Source: Corynebacterium sp. P4-C1
Lineage (GTDB): Bacteria > Actinomycetota > Actinomycetes > Mycobacteriales > Mycobacteriaceae
NCBI RefSeq assembly: GCF_030503595.1
Contig: NZ_CP129966.1
Location: 620,001 to 684,000, forward strand
Length of the DNA stretch: 64,000 bases
Reading direction: 5' to 3'
The notes under the pieces are model-generated. The model made no database searches, had not been told where the DNA came from, and saw nothing but the letters and a program-made list of their open reading frames with translations. Every line of letters begins with the position of its first letter. The stretch's first letter is position 1. The translations under genes and the position numbers were made by a program. Below, in pieces: positions 18,657 to 25,650 of this stretch.

Positions 18657-21428
18657 CTACTCTTCGTCGATGGCATCGAGTTCTGCTTCGGGCCACACCA
18701 CATTCTTCGCTAGCGGAATCTGGTGCGACGCACTCTCCAGGATGTGCATGAAGTACCCGGCCGTGTTCGGAATGGCGATGATATCGCCCGGCGCGACGCC
18801 TTCCGGAAAACGGATTTTCCGCCGGAGAATCACTTCGTCCTCAATGCAGTACGCCCCAACAAGGAACGCCTCCACCGGTTCCCGTTGGTGCTCTTCTCCG
18901 GCACCCCGCTTCACCAGTACTGGATCAATGAGGAAATCATCGGAGGTAGTCCGGCACTGGGTCCGGTTCATCTCCACCCCCACGAGCGGCAGGCCGTCAG
19001 AGCGGGTCTTGGTGAAGGCCACGCGCGTGAGGATGACACCGCAGCCGTCGAGAAGCGAACGCCCCGGTTCCAAATGAAGCCGCAGCCCTCGCTCACGCAG
19101 CCCCTCGGCAATCCCGTCGGAGAGCACTTGCGTCAACCACTCACCTCGCGTTGGGCTCTGCCAGTACGGGTAGGTGTTTCGTAACGGATCAGACTTCCAT
19201 GTGAACGGTGTCGCATAGCCGTCACGCTGCTGCTCAATTGCGTGCTGGTAGTCGTGCCACTGTTCCTCATCCGCGAGATAGTTCATCGGCACACCGCCGC
19301 CGATGTCGATGAATTCCGGCGAATGACCGGACGACCGCAAAAGGTCGCTCAGCTCCATGCATTCCCGCAGCGCTGCCTGCCTGTCAGTCGCCGCGTAACC
19401 GTGCAGGTGGGCATGGACGCCCACGACATCGACATGTGGTGATTTGTTTTTGAGGTGCGATGCCCACGCTCCGAGCCTTTCGCCGAAACGGGTCGGCGGC
19501 ATTGCTGCCGGATCGGGTGCGAGTCGTGGCGCCACCCGGGCTACGGAACCCGCCGCACAAGCCAACTGCTGAATGCGGTCGTATTCGCCGCGGTGATCAA
19601 CAGAAATGACGACTCCATTGCCGATAGCCAATTGGAGCAACCGGTCCGGCTTGATTGCAGCGGACAAGATGATGCGCTCGCCGGGCATACCGCGCTCGAC
19701 AACTTGGCGCAGCTCGTTTTCGCTGGCTACGTCGACACCATGACCAGTGTCGCGGACGGTGTCTGCGAAAAGAAGCGCCTTATTGGCTTTCCGTGCATAG
19801 AACACCTTCGTCTCGACCCCTGCGGCCGCACCGGCTCCAACGAGCTCATCGATATTCGACATCATCGGCCCCGCATTCAGCACGTTGACGGGGCTGCCGA
19901 AACGGTCCAGCAGACGCGCGCACGCGTCTGAGTCGGAAAGAAGATTCTCCGACCACTCGAATGTGGTCGCCTCCAACGGGGGCATACCGTGCGCTCGCCC
20001 GGCATTCTCCACCGCTGCCGCACTGACACGGTCGGCCCACTTCTCCACCACGTCGTGTTCACCGCGGCGGAGCGTGTCGTGCCCGAGAATCATCCCCTCG
20101 TTCATTCGCCCCGCGGCCGCAATATGCCGTTGGCCGCTAAGTATCCCGTCGCGGCCGACATGGAGCGCATCCGTGTCGGCGTAGCGGTGCCCGATCCCTT
20201 GCTCGACGAGGTTCCCGACCAAGGTGCCCTTTACCACTCCGGGCGGGGCAAGCACCGCATCGATGACGACTGTGGCTCCAACATCAGCAGCGACGGTCCG
20301 TAGATCCTCCCCGCCCCACGACATCGCATCGCATCGGATCCTGCCGCTGTCGATGAGCGAGAGCACATCCTGCGCTGAACTCACCGGCGGCCCGAATGCC
20401 ACCCGCTCCATCGTCCGGGTGAATTCGTGGAAATCGGCTCCGCCTAGAGACTCGCGGCCGCCGAACGACGCCCTTTGGATCAAAGCGTCGTAAGTATCCC
20501 TGAACGTGAGCGCCACGGCGAGGGCCGCCGTCCACGGCTGTTCACCTTTCGCCGCAGCTAACGACGCGCGCAGTTCTTCAACCGGTTCTCCCTTGAAGTC
20601 GGTTCCGTCCAGCACAGCCTGAATATCCGCCTTATTCCCGTCGCCGCCGGCAATGGTTGCAATCTCCGCCGAGCACTTCGCGAGTATGCGCTTCAATTCG
20701 GCGAGATCAGCACAGTTCAGGATCGCCTCAGCTGCGCTATCAAGGTATGGGCGCGCCTCCTGCTTTTTCTGCTCATCCAGATACGCCTTGACTTCCATGA
20801 ACCTGCCCGAGCGCGTCACCGGGTAGAACGTCTTCGCTGTGGCGTAGCGGACTATGTCGATGAACGTCAGCGCTGCACCGCGCACGAGCGCGACATCGTT
20901 CTTTTCAACCCGGTCGAGTTTGGCGGCCGGGTAAGCTGGCGCTATTACGCGGAGGTTCCCCAGATCCTGATGCACAAGGGAGCCTGGCCAATCGTGCGCA
21001 TGACCGGTCGCGATTAGTACCTCGTCAAAGTGTCGCCCTTGAACGTAGACTCCGTCCCCGTCCGGACGAACCGAGTCGACACGATCGAAACAGAAGTGCA
21101 CACTGCTACGTCGTGGAGTGTGCTCGACCAATGCGTTCCACGAATCTTCGAGGAGCTCCCCGACGATGCGTCGAGAAGGAAAATCCCCTGCATGCTCATC
21201 GGGAGGATCGACAGTCCCGAGCTGCGTCTCCACGATGCCTTTCGGTGCATTCAGAACCCACTGCTCGGGAAGGTCCTGAGCAAATGCACCGGGAGCAGAT
21301 GCGTGGGACAGGGGCATGTCGCTGAACACAGTCAGTTCGATCGCACCACCGCGCTGCCGTGCACGCTCCATCAGTGACTCCGCCGCCCAGAGACCACGAG
21401 GGCCCGCGCCGATGATCGCCACTTTCAC
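18657..21428 (-). CDS. FAD/NAD(P)-binding oxidoreductase fused to a group IV PLP decarboxylase
   Basis: This 923-residue fusion protein starts at a GTG (21428) that overlaps the stop of the upstream synthase as GTGA, with GAGG eight bases before it. Residues 1 to about 490 form a FAD/NAD(P)-binding domain with VAIIGAGPRGLWAAESL at the N-terminus and EVLIATGHAHDWPG as a second nucleotide-binding stretch. From about 510 to the end is an Orn/Lys/diaminopimelate-type PLP decarboxylase: YARKANKALLF holds the expected PLP lysine (K547), VVGVHAHLHG and FIDIGGGVPMNYL are barrel motifs, and LHLEPGRSLLDGCG and the late GAYCIEDEVILRRK (C-E-D) are in family order. LysA- and SbnH-like enzymes are relatives, and the domain also resembles the uncharacterised rhizobial Y4yA group. 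The substrate is unknown. Confidence 0.8.
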   Translation of the reverse strand: MKVAIIGAGPRGLWAAESLMERARQRGGAIELTVFSDMPLSHASAPGAFAQDLPEQWVLNAPKGIVETQLGTVDPPDEHAGDFPSRRIVGELLEDSWNALVEHTPRRSSVHFCFDRVDSVRPDGDGVYVQGRHFDEVLIATGHAHDWPGSLVHQDLGNLRVIAPAYPAAKLDRVEKNDVALVRGAALTFIDIVRYATAKTFYPVTRSGRFMEVKAYLDEQKKQEARPYLDSAAEAILNCADLAELKRILAKCSAEIATIAGGDGNKADIQAVLDGTDFKGEPVEELRASLAAAKGEQPWTAALAVALTFRDTYDALIQRASFGGRESLGGADFHEFTRTMERVAFGPPVSSAQDVLSLIDSGRIRCDAMSWGGEDLRTVAADVGATVVIDAVLAPPGVVKGTLVGNLVEQGIGHRYADTDALHVGRDGILSGQRHIAAAGRMNEGMILGHDTLRRGEHDVVEKWADRVSAAAVENAGRAHGMPPLEATTFEWSENLLSDSDACARLLDRFGSPVNVLNAGPMMSNIDELVGAGAAAGVETKVFYARKANKALLFADTVRDTGHGVDVASENELRQVVERGMPGERIILSAAIKPDRLLQLAIGNGVVISVDHRGEYDRIQQLACAAGSVARVAPRLAPDPAAMPPTRFGERLGAWASHLKNKSPHVDVVGVHAHLHGYAATDRQAALRECMELSDLLRSSGHSPEFIDIGGGVPMNYLADEEQWHDYQHAIEQQRDGYATPFTWKSDPLRNTYPYWQSPTRGEWLTQVLSDGIAEGLRERGLRLHLEPGRSLLDGCGVILTRVAFTKTRSDGLPLVGVEMNRTQCRTTSDDFLIDPVLVKRGAGEEHQREPVEAFLVGAYCIEDEVILRRKIRFPEGVAPGDIIAIPNTAGYFMHILESASHQIPLAKNVVWPEAELDAIDEE

Positions 21429-22402
21429 TGCAGCGCCTCGCTTCCTAGGTTTTCCTTCACCCATTCGTCGTTGTACACCGTATCGAGGTATGCGCGTCCA
21501 TCGTCATGAAAAATTGCCACGACATCGCCTGATCCGCTCTCCCCGACAAGTTCCTCGACTGCGTGAGCAACAGCACCTCCGGATGCACCTGGGACAAATC
21601 CGGTAGAAGCTGCCCACTTCCGGGCTGCGCGCACGGCTTCTGCGGCTCGCACGCGGATCACGCGGTCGGGATGCACTTCCCGCGAAAGATCTGGTGTCAC
21701 TCCGGCCCCGTACCCGGGCAGCAGACGGGGCCCGCGTTCACCGCCGAAAAGCACTGATCCTTCAGCGTCGACTGCCACCACTGACGTGTCGTACCCATGA
21801 GCGCGGATATACCGTATACAGCCACCGATCGTGCCCGTTGTGCTCACCGCAACAATGAGGACATCGGGAGCTCGCCCAAGCTTTTCGACGATCTCCGCCA
21901 TCGTCCCTCGATCATGCGCATCAAAGGCGGCTGTATTGGAGTACTGGTCCAGATTCAGCGCCCCAAGCTCGTTCTTGAGCTCGGCGACGAGCTTCCGCCG
22001 GGCAACGAGCCAGTCCCCCGTCTCAGGATCAGGCTCAGTGACTGGGTGGAGGATACCGCCGAGCGCACTGATCATCGCCAGCGTGGAAGCATTCGTGCGC
22101 GGGTCCACCACACAGTGGAATTCCCACCCACCGACCGCAGCCTCGCGCGCGAGCGAAACTCCGAGGTTCCCGGAGCTCGACTCCACGACTTTCGTTCCCT
22201 CTTTGAGAAGACCATTCTCTTCAGCTGCCCGCACAAGCGCATGTGCTGTCCGGTCCTTGGCGCTACCGCCAGGATTGAAGGATTCCAACTTTCCCCAGAC
22301 GCGACATTCGGTGCCCCCGCCGAGGGTCCCACCGAATGCGTCCAAGCGCACGAGTGGAGTCGTGCCTATCGCGCTAAGAATCCCGTAGTCAGATTGAGCC
22401 AT
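21425..22402 (-). CDS. Cysteine-synthase-like PLP enzyme (SbnA-type)
   Basis: This 325-residue fold-type II PLP enzyme has GTTPLVRLDAFGG at the N-terminus, PLP lysine K49 in NPGGSAKDRTA, the substrate loop ESSSGNLGVSLA, a phosphate-binding glycine loop in STTGTIGGC, and PGASGGA near the C-terminus. SSGNLG in place of the TSGNTG of ordinary CysK, and the length near 325, resemble SbnA, which joins O-phosphoserine and glutamate to make the diaminopropionate precursor ACEGA in staphyloferrin B synthesis. The start at 22402 gives the usual N-terminus; longer readings enter the divergent promoter. It is translationally coupled to the fusion gene. A role in cysteine synthesis is possible but less favoured. 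Confidence 0.75.
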   Translation of the reverse strand: MAQSDYGILSAIGTTPLVRLDAFGGTLGGGTECRVWGKLESFNPGGSAKDRTAHALVRAAEENGLLKEGTKVVESSSGNLGVSLAREAAVGGWEFHCVVDPRTNASTLAMISALGGILHPVTEPDPETGDWLVARRKLVAELKNELGALNLDQYSNTAAFDAHDRGTMAEIVEKLGRAPDVLIVAVSTTGTIGGCIRYIRAHGYDTSVVAVDAEGSVLFGGERGPRLLPGYGAGVTPDLSREVHPDRVIRVRAAEAVRAARKWAASTGFVPGASGGAVAHAVEELVGESGSGDVVAIFHDDGRAYLDTVYNDEWVKENLGSEALQ

Positions 22403-22445
22403 AACGCGCAGTTTATGCGAACCGGGGGAGATTAAGCTGGGATAC

Positions 22446-22895
22446 ATGACTGATGCAACCCACAACGAGAAGCAAAACCGCACTGCTCAGGATATCCGCC
22501 ATTCGGGGGAAGACGGCCGCTACGACGCCGGCATCAAGGTGCGCCGCGAGGTGATGGGAGACGACTTCGTCGACGCGGCCTTGACCCGCAACGCCGGCAA
22601 GGACGGCGAGGAGCTCCAGAAGCACGTCACCGCAACGGTATGGGGCTCAGTCTGGACGCGTGACGGCCTGAGCCGACGCGACCGCAGCCTGCTCAACATC
22701 GGCATGCTCGTCGCCCTGCGCGCCACGGAAGAGCTGCGCGGCCACGTCCGCGGCGCGCTCGCCAACGGCCTCACCCGCGAGGAGATCACCGAGGCGATCA
22801 TCCACTCTTCCGGCTATTGCGGCGCCCCAGCCGCTCTGTCGGCGATGAAGGTCGCGCAGGAAGTCCTCGAGGACGAGCTCGGCCCTAAGGCTTGA
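22446..22895 (+). CDS. Carboxymuconolactone decarboxylase family protein (PcaC-like)
   Basis: The 149-residue protein shows the PcaC/CMD core: YDAGIKVRREVMGDDFVDAA, then TWGSVWTR-like VWGSVWTRDGLSRRDRSLLN, and LRGHVRGALANGLTREEITE with the catalytic-region His, ending EAIIHSSGYCGAPAALSA. PcaC converts 4-carboxymuconolactone in the protocatechuate branch, but no other pca genes are nearby, so the substrate is uncertain. It is divergent from the SbnA-like gene and its last 11 bases overlap the convergent secreted-protein gene. Confidence 0.85.
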   Translation: MTDATHNEKQNRTAQDIRHSGEDGRYDAGIKVRREVMGDDFVDAALTRNAGKDGEELQKHVTATVWGSVWTRDGLSRRDRSLLNIGMLVALRATEELRGHVRGALANGLTREEITEAIIHSSGYCGAPAALSAMKVAQEVLEDELGPKA

Positions 22896-23718
22896 TGCTC
22901 ATCCCCTGTTCGGCAACGAGGTCGTCGGCGGAAATGTAGTAGGTCTCCATCGTGCCGTCGATCACCGCCATTAGATTCGACATCTCGTCCGGCAGCCCGG
23001 CGCCTGCCTTGGACAATTCCGCCTGCACACGCTCGGGTGCCCACGACGCATCGATCGTGATTGGAATCGGCAGTGTGACTCCGGCGACCTGCGGTGTGAT
23101 GGTCATCTTGCCGACAATGATGTGGAAGTGGCCGTTGAGCGTCGTTTCCACACCGGGGCCCGAGCGCTGCCACACATCCTCTACCCCAGGCGCTGTTCCG
23201 GGGAACCGGACGCGCAGGTTGTCCAGCACGACTCGGTCCGCGTCAATGCGGATCGCGGGTTTCGTACCCTGCAGGGTGTCAATCTGCACGTACGACATCT
23301 TCACGTTCCCGAGCAGGCGCGTGGAGTCCGACTCCACCGTGTAGGTTTCCCCAGTCGGGGTAAGCATCCCCGGAATCGGTCCAGGCGGTTCGAAGTCGAA
23401 ACCGCCGATCTTGCGGGGTACGACATCGCGGCCGGCGAGTTCGGGAGGAAGCTGCACACCTTCGAGACCAGGCACCTCTGCCGGCACCGACGGCACCTGC
23501 GGCAGAGGCTTCGGCGGCTGCGCCACAGGCGGCGGAAGCACCGGCAATTCGGGCTGCGCCGGAAGCGGGGCAGGCCCGCCGGGCAGTCCCGGCAGCGACG
23601 GCAGCTCGGGGAACTGGGCATCCGCGGGCCCGGGTGCCGAAAGCGCCAAGCCGATAGCGGCCGCAGCGGAAAGAGCAGCCAGTGCACCGCGGTTCTTCAG
23701 GGTCGATCTGGACACCAC
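22885..23718 (-). CDS. Secreted Pro-rich protein of the DUF6230/DUF6114 operon
   Basis: This 277-residue exported protein starts at a GTG overlapping the DUF6114 stop as TAGTG, with GGGAGG ten bases upstream. A signal peptide (LAALSAAAAIGLALSAPGPA) is followed by a Pro-rich linker of short PELP, PLPAQPELP and PPPV units (about residues 35–90), then a globular domain with YTVESDSTRLLGNVKMSYVQ, a beta-rich region, and a C-terminus with YYISADDLVAEQG. I do not know a characterised relative. Its operon suggests an envelope or lipid-related role. A decayed relative of its middle part lies at 30846–30902. Confidence 0.7.
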   Translation of the reverse strand: MVSRSTLKNRGALAALSAAAAIGLALSAPGPADAQFPELPSLPGLPGGPAPLPAQPELPVLPPPVAQPPKPLPQVPSVPAEVPGLEGVQLPPELAGRDVVPRKIGGFDFEPPGPIPGMLTPTGETYTVESDSTRLLGNVKMSYVQIDTLQGTKPAIRIDADRVVLDNLRVRFPGTAPGVEDVWQRSGPGVETTLNGHFHIIVGKMTITPQVAGVTLPIPITIDASWAPERVQAELSKAGAGLPDEMSNLMAVIDGTMETYYISADDLVAEQGMSIKP

Positions 23719-24212
23719 TACGCGGTATCCTCCCCGTTCCGCACGACAGGCTCCGGTTCGTCGCTCCACGACAACGCCCATGCTCCCCCGATCAGCGCGA
23801 AAAGCGTGCCGATGAAGAATCCTCCGAAATTCGAGGTGGGCAACGCCACGATCCCGAGGATCATGGCCGAGATGCCCGCGAGGAGCCGCCCCTCTTTCTG
23901 GTGCCACGTCATCACCCCGCAGGCGATGAGCAGCACACCGATGAGCAGTGTGGACACACCGGAGATCGTGCTGATCTGGATCTGGATATTCGACACCTCG
24001 AAGGACAGGTACGCGGGAATCAAGATGACGATTCCGCCCAGCAGCATCAACAGGCCGGCACCGAACGGACGCCGCGAACGCCATCCAGAGAAACCACGGC
24101 CGGCCGAGCTTTCGGTGACCGGCTCGTCTTGCGGCTCGTCCTGCCACCCGTCCTGCTGCTCGTCCATGTCGGTGACAGAGTGATCCCGGTCTAGTGCTCG
24201 GCTAGCAGGCAT
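23718..24212 (-). CDS. DUF6114-family membrane protein
   Basis: This 164-residue protein has an acidic cytoplasmic N-terminus rich in D, E and Q, then about four membrane segments: FGAGLLMLLGGIVILIPAYL, STLLIGVLLIACGVM, LLAGISAMILGIVALP and FIGTLFALIGGAWAL. The motif PTSNFGGFFIGTLFALIGG is typical of DUF6114. A strong AAGGAGGG lies six bases before the ATG at 24212, and the first 11 bases overlap the DUF6230 gene. DUF6230–DUF6114 pairs occur in Streptomyces and other actinobacteria; the function is unknown. Confidence 0.78.
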   Translation of the reverse strand: MPASRALDRDHSVTDMDEQQDGWQDEPQDEPVTESSAGRGFSGWRSRRPFGAGLLMLLGGIVILIPAYLSFEVSNIQIQISTISGVSTLLIGVLLIACGVMTWHQKEGRLLAGISAMILGIVALPTSNFGGFFIGTLFALIGGAWALSWSDEPEPVVRNGEDTA

Positions 24213-24771
24213 TCTCGCCCTCCTTCACAACGGCGATGCGACCGCCTGCGGCAGTCAGTTTGTCCGCGGAAATCGAAGTCGCGTAAATCAACTGGTCGGA
24301 GGCATCCAAGTGGGACATCGCGATGCCGAAAGCACCTGATTCCGCTTTGTCCGACAACTGCCGCGCGTCAACGCCGATCTGGGGGTTAGCCATCGTCATC
24401 GTTCCGTTCAGTTCCTTGGCACCGATGATCAGATTGTGGGCAGTGGTGTTCGGTCCATCCACCGTCATCTGAAAGCGCCGGTCGCCCAGCCCGGGGAGAC
24501 TGATGGGCGCGGACATGCACAGATCCGTGATGGTGGCATCCTCCAGCTTGAGGCGGGATACCGCCACATCGCGGTCCTCCAGGCTCTCGCGGTCGACGAA
24601 TAGGTTGAAGTTATCCGCTTCAATTCCCCCGACCTGCTGCGTGAAAATCACGTTGGAGAGCGCCATTCCAGCAGACACGCCGCTCTGGGCCATCGCCACT
24701 CCCTCACCGGCAAGAACGAGTAGGCCAATGCCCGCGATTCCCGCGAACCGTAATTTCCGTGTGTGTCCCAT
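24202..24771 (-). CDS. DUF6230-family exported protein
   Basis: The 189-residue protein has a signal peptide (LRFAGIAGIGLLVLAGEGVAMA) and a beta-rich domain. Repeated themes such as IEADNFNLFVDRESLEDRD, VSRLKLEDATITDLCMS and HNLIIGAKELNGTMTM fit DUF6230, a family exported with a DUF6114 membrane partner. Two cysteines (CMS near residue 103 and the penultimate ENAC) could form a disulfide. It is the first gene of the three-gene operon. The 207 bases upstream to the tRNA-Glu copy hold its promoter and the tRNA terminator. Confidence 0.75.
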   Translation of the reverse strand: MGHTRKLRFAGIAGIGLLVLAGEGVAMAQSGVSAGMALSNVIFTQQVGGIEADNFNLFVDRESLEDRDVAVSRLKLEDATITDLCMSAPISLPGLGDRRFQMTVDGPNTTAHNLIIGAKELNGTMTMANPQIGVDARQLSDKAESGAFGIAMSHLDASDQLIYATSISADKLTAAGGRIAVVKEGENAC

Positions 24772-24925
24772 CGATATCCTCCAGCGAGTTTGACGTCAGT
24801 GTGCGCGATGCAAACGAACCGCAAAAACAGATAGTTAGTTTTGCGATAGAACTGACGATAGTCGCCAATGAGACCTGCGTCACTAATTTCGCCGAGATTC
24901 ATAAGTTCTCTCAGCGCAGAGGACG

Positions 24926-24970
24926 AAAAAAGCAGATCCCGGCGCCTGCGTTGTGGGTGCCGGGATCTGC
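24926..24970 (-). terminator. Terminator of the degenerate tRNA-Glu copy
   Basis: On the minus strand GCAGATCCCGG pairs perfectly with CCGGGATCTGC across a short G/C-rich loop, followed by TTTTTT. It lies just after the tRNA at 24979. Confidence 0.9.
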
Positions 24971-24978
24971 TGTCGTTG

Positions 24979-25051
24979 TACCCCGTACGGGATTTGAACA
25001 CGTGTTACCGCCGTGAGAGGGCGACGTCCTAGGCCGCTACACGAACGGGGC
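24979..25051 (-). tRNA. tRNA-Glu(CTC)-like copy with two stem-breaking changes, probably degenerate
   Basis: The 73-base gene is nearly identical to the two other tRNA-Glu copies in the window and keeps the CTC anticodon. It differs from the copy at 31236 at two bases. C12 is G, which opposes G23 in the D stem, and G52 is U, which opposes C62 in the T stem. Both changes break pairs that are intact in the other copies. CCA is not encoded. It keeps a terminator, so it may still be transcribed; a functional tRNA is doubtful. Confidence 0.8.
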
Positions 25052-25146
25052 GCGTTCGCTGTTGAATGCGACTTGCTAAATGTAAAGGACCGTCACTGAA
25101 GAACCAAATCGGCAGCTCACGGGTCGCGTAGATCCTGAGAGGCGGA

Positions 25147-25586
25147 CTACTGCGAATTCCGCATTTTCTCGCGCCGCATGTCCAAGGCGATCGCGATGCC
25201 GATCACGGCGGCATGCACGTTCTCGTCTAAACCAGGCTCGAAGACAAGCCGGTACGTCATCTTTCCCATCAGAGCTCGGCCGACACCGGAGTATTCAGCG
25301 TCAACACTGACGATGGGACACCCCTCCACGGTGATCTGGTAGTTGAGCTCAAAGATCTGTCCTTGGATCTTGACAGGCGGAAAACCTGCGATGTCCACGT
25401 CGTATTTGGCGCCGATCCAAGAGAAGCGTTTGGTGATGTGGGCCAACTCCGCCTTGCCACCAGTCTGCTCATCTACCCGGTGCACGGTGTGCCGCCGAGT
25501 TCAGGAAGGGAAACGAGGGGCGTGCCGCCGACAGCGGCGAGCAGGCCGGGGGATGATTCGGAAAGCATGAACTCCAGCTTGTGCGT
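25147..25586 (-). pseudogene. Broken LURP-one-like gene (relative of 35277–35846)
   Basis: Frame 25147–25485 encodes the C-terminal 112 residues, closely matching the intact relative (AELAHITKRFSWIGAKYDVD, FEPGLDENVHAAVIGIAIAL). Further upstream the match continues in another frame (THKLEFMLSESS…VGGTP against TRKLSDLFKASR…AGGTP). A deletion of about 16 bases relative to the intact copy shifts the frame between GGTP and VHRVDEQ. The first 40 or so codons are missing; the YhgE gene begins 65 bases beyond. A short protein from the GTG at 25485 is possible but would lack the N-terminal half of the fold. Confidence 0.78.
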
Positions 25587-25650
25587 TCCGGGCCAGCGGG
25601 GCCGCCGCGGAGCGTTTCACTAACGCTCCATTTGAGGGTACGCTCGCCAC

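Noticed and set aside
25473..25590. A 31-codon frame (SESSPGLLAAVGGTPLVSLPEL) that looks like the start of a cysteine synthase
   Set aside because: Its position and spacing align with the LURP-one gene (T-K-L, then GGTP 23 residues on), so it is a frameshifted piece of that pseudogene. The resemblance to TPLV of CysK is chance.
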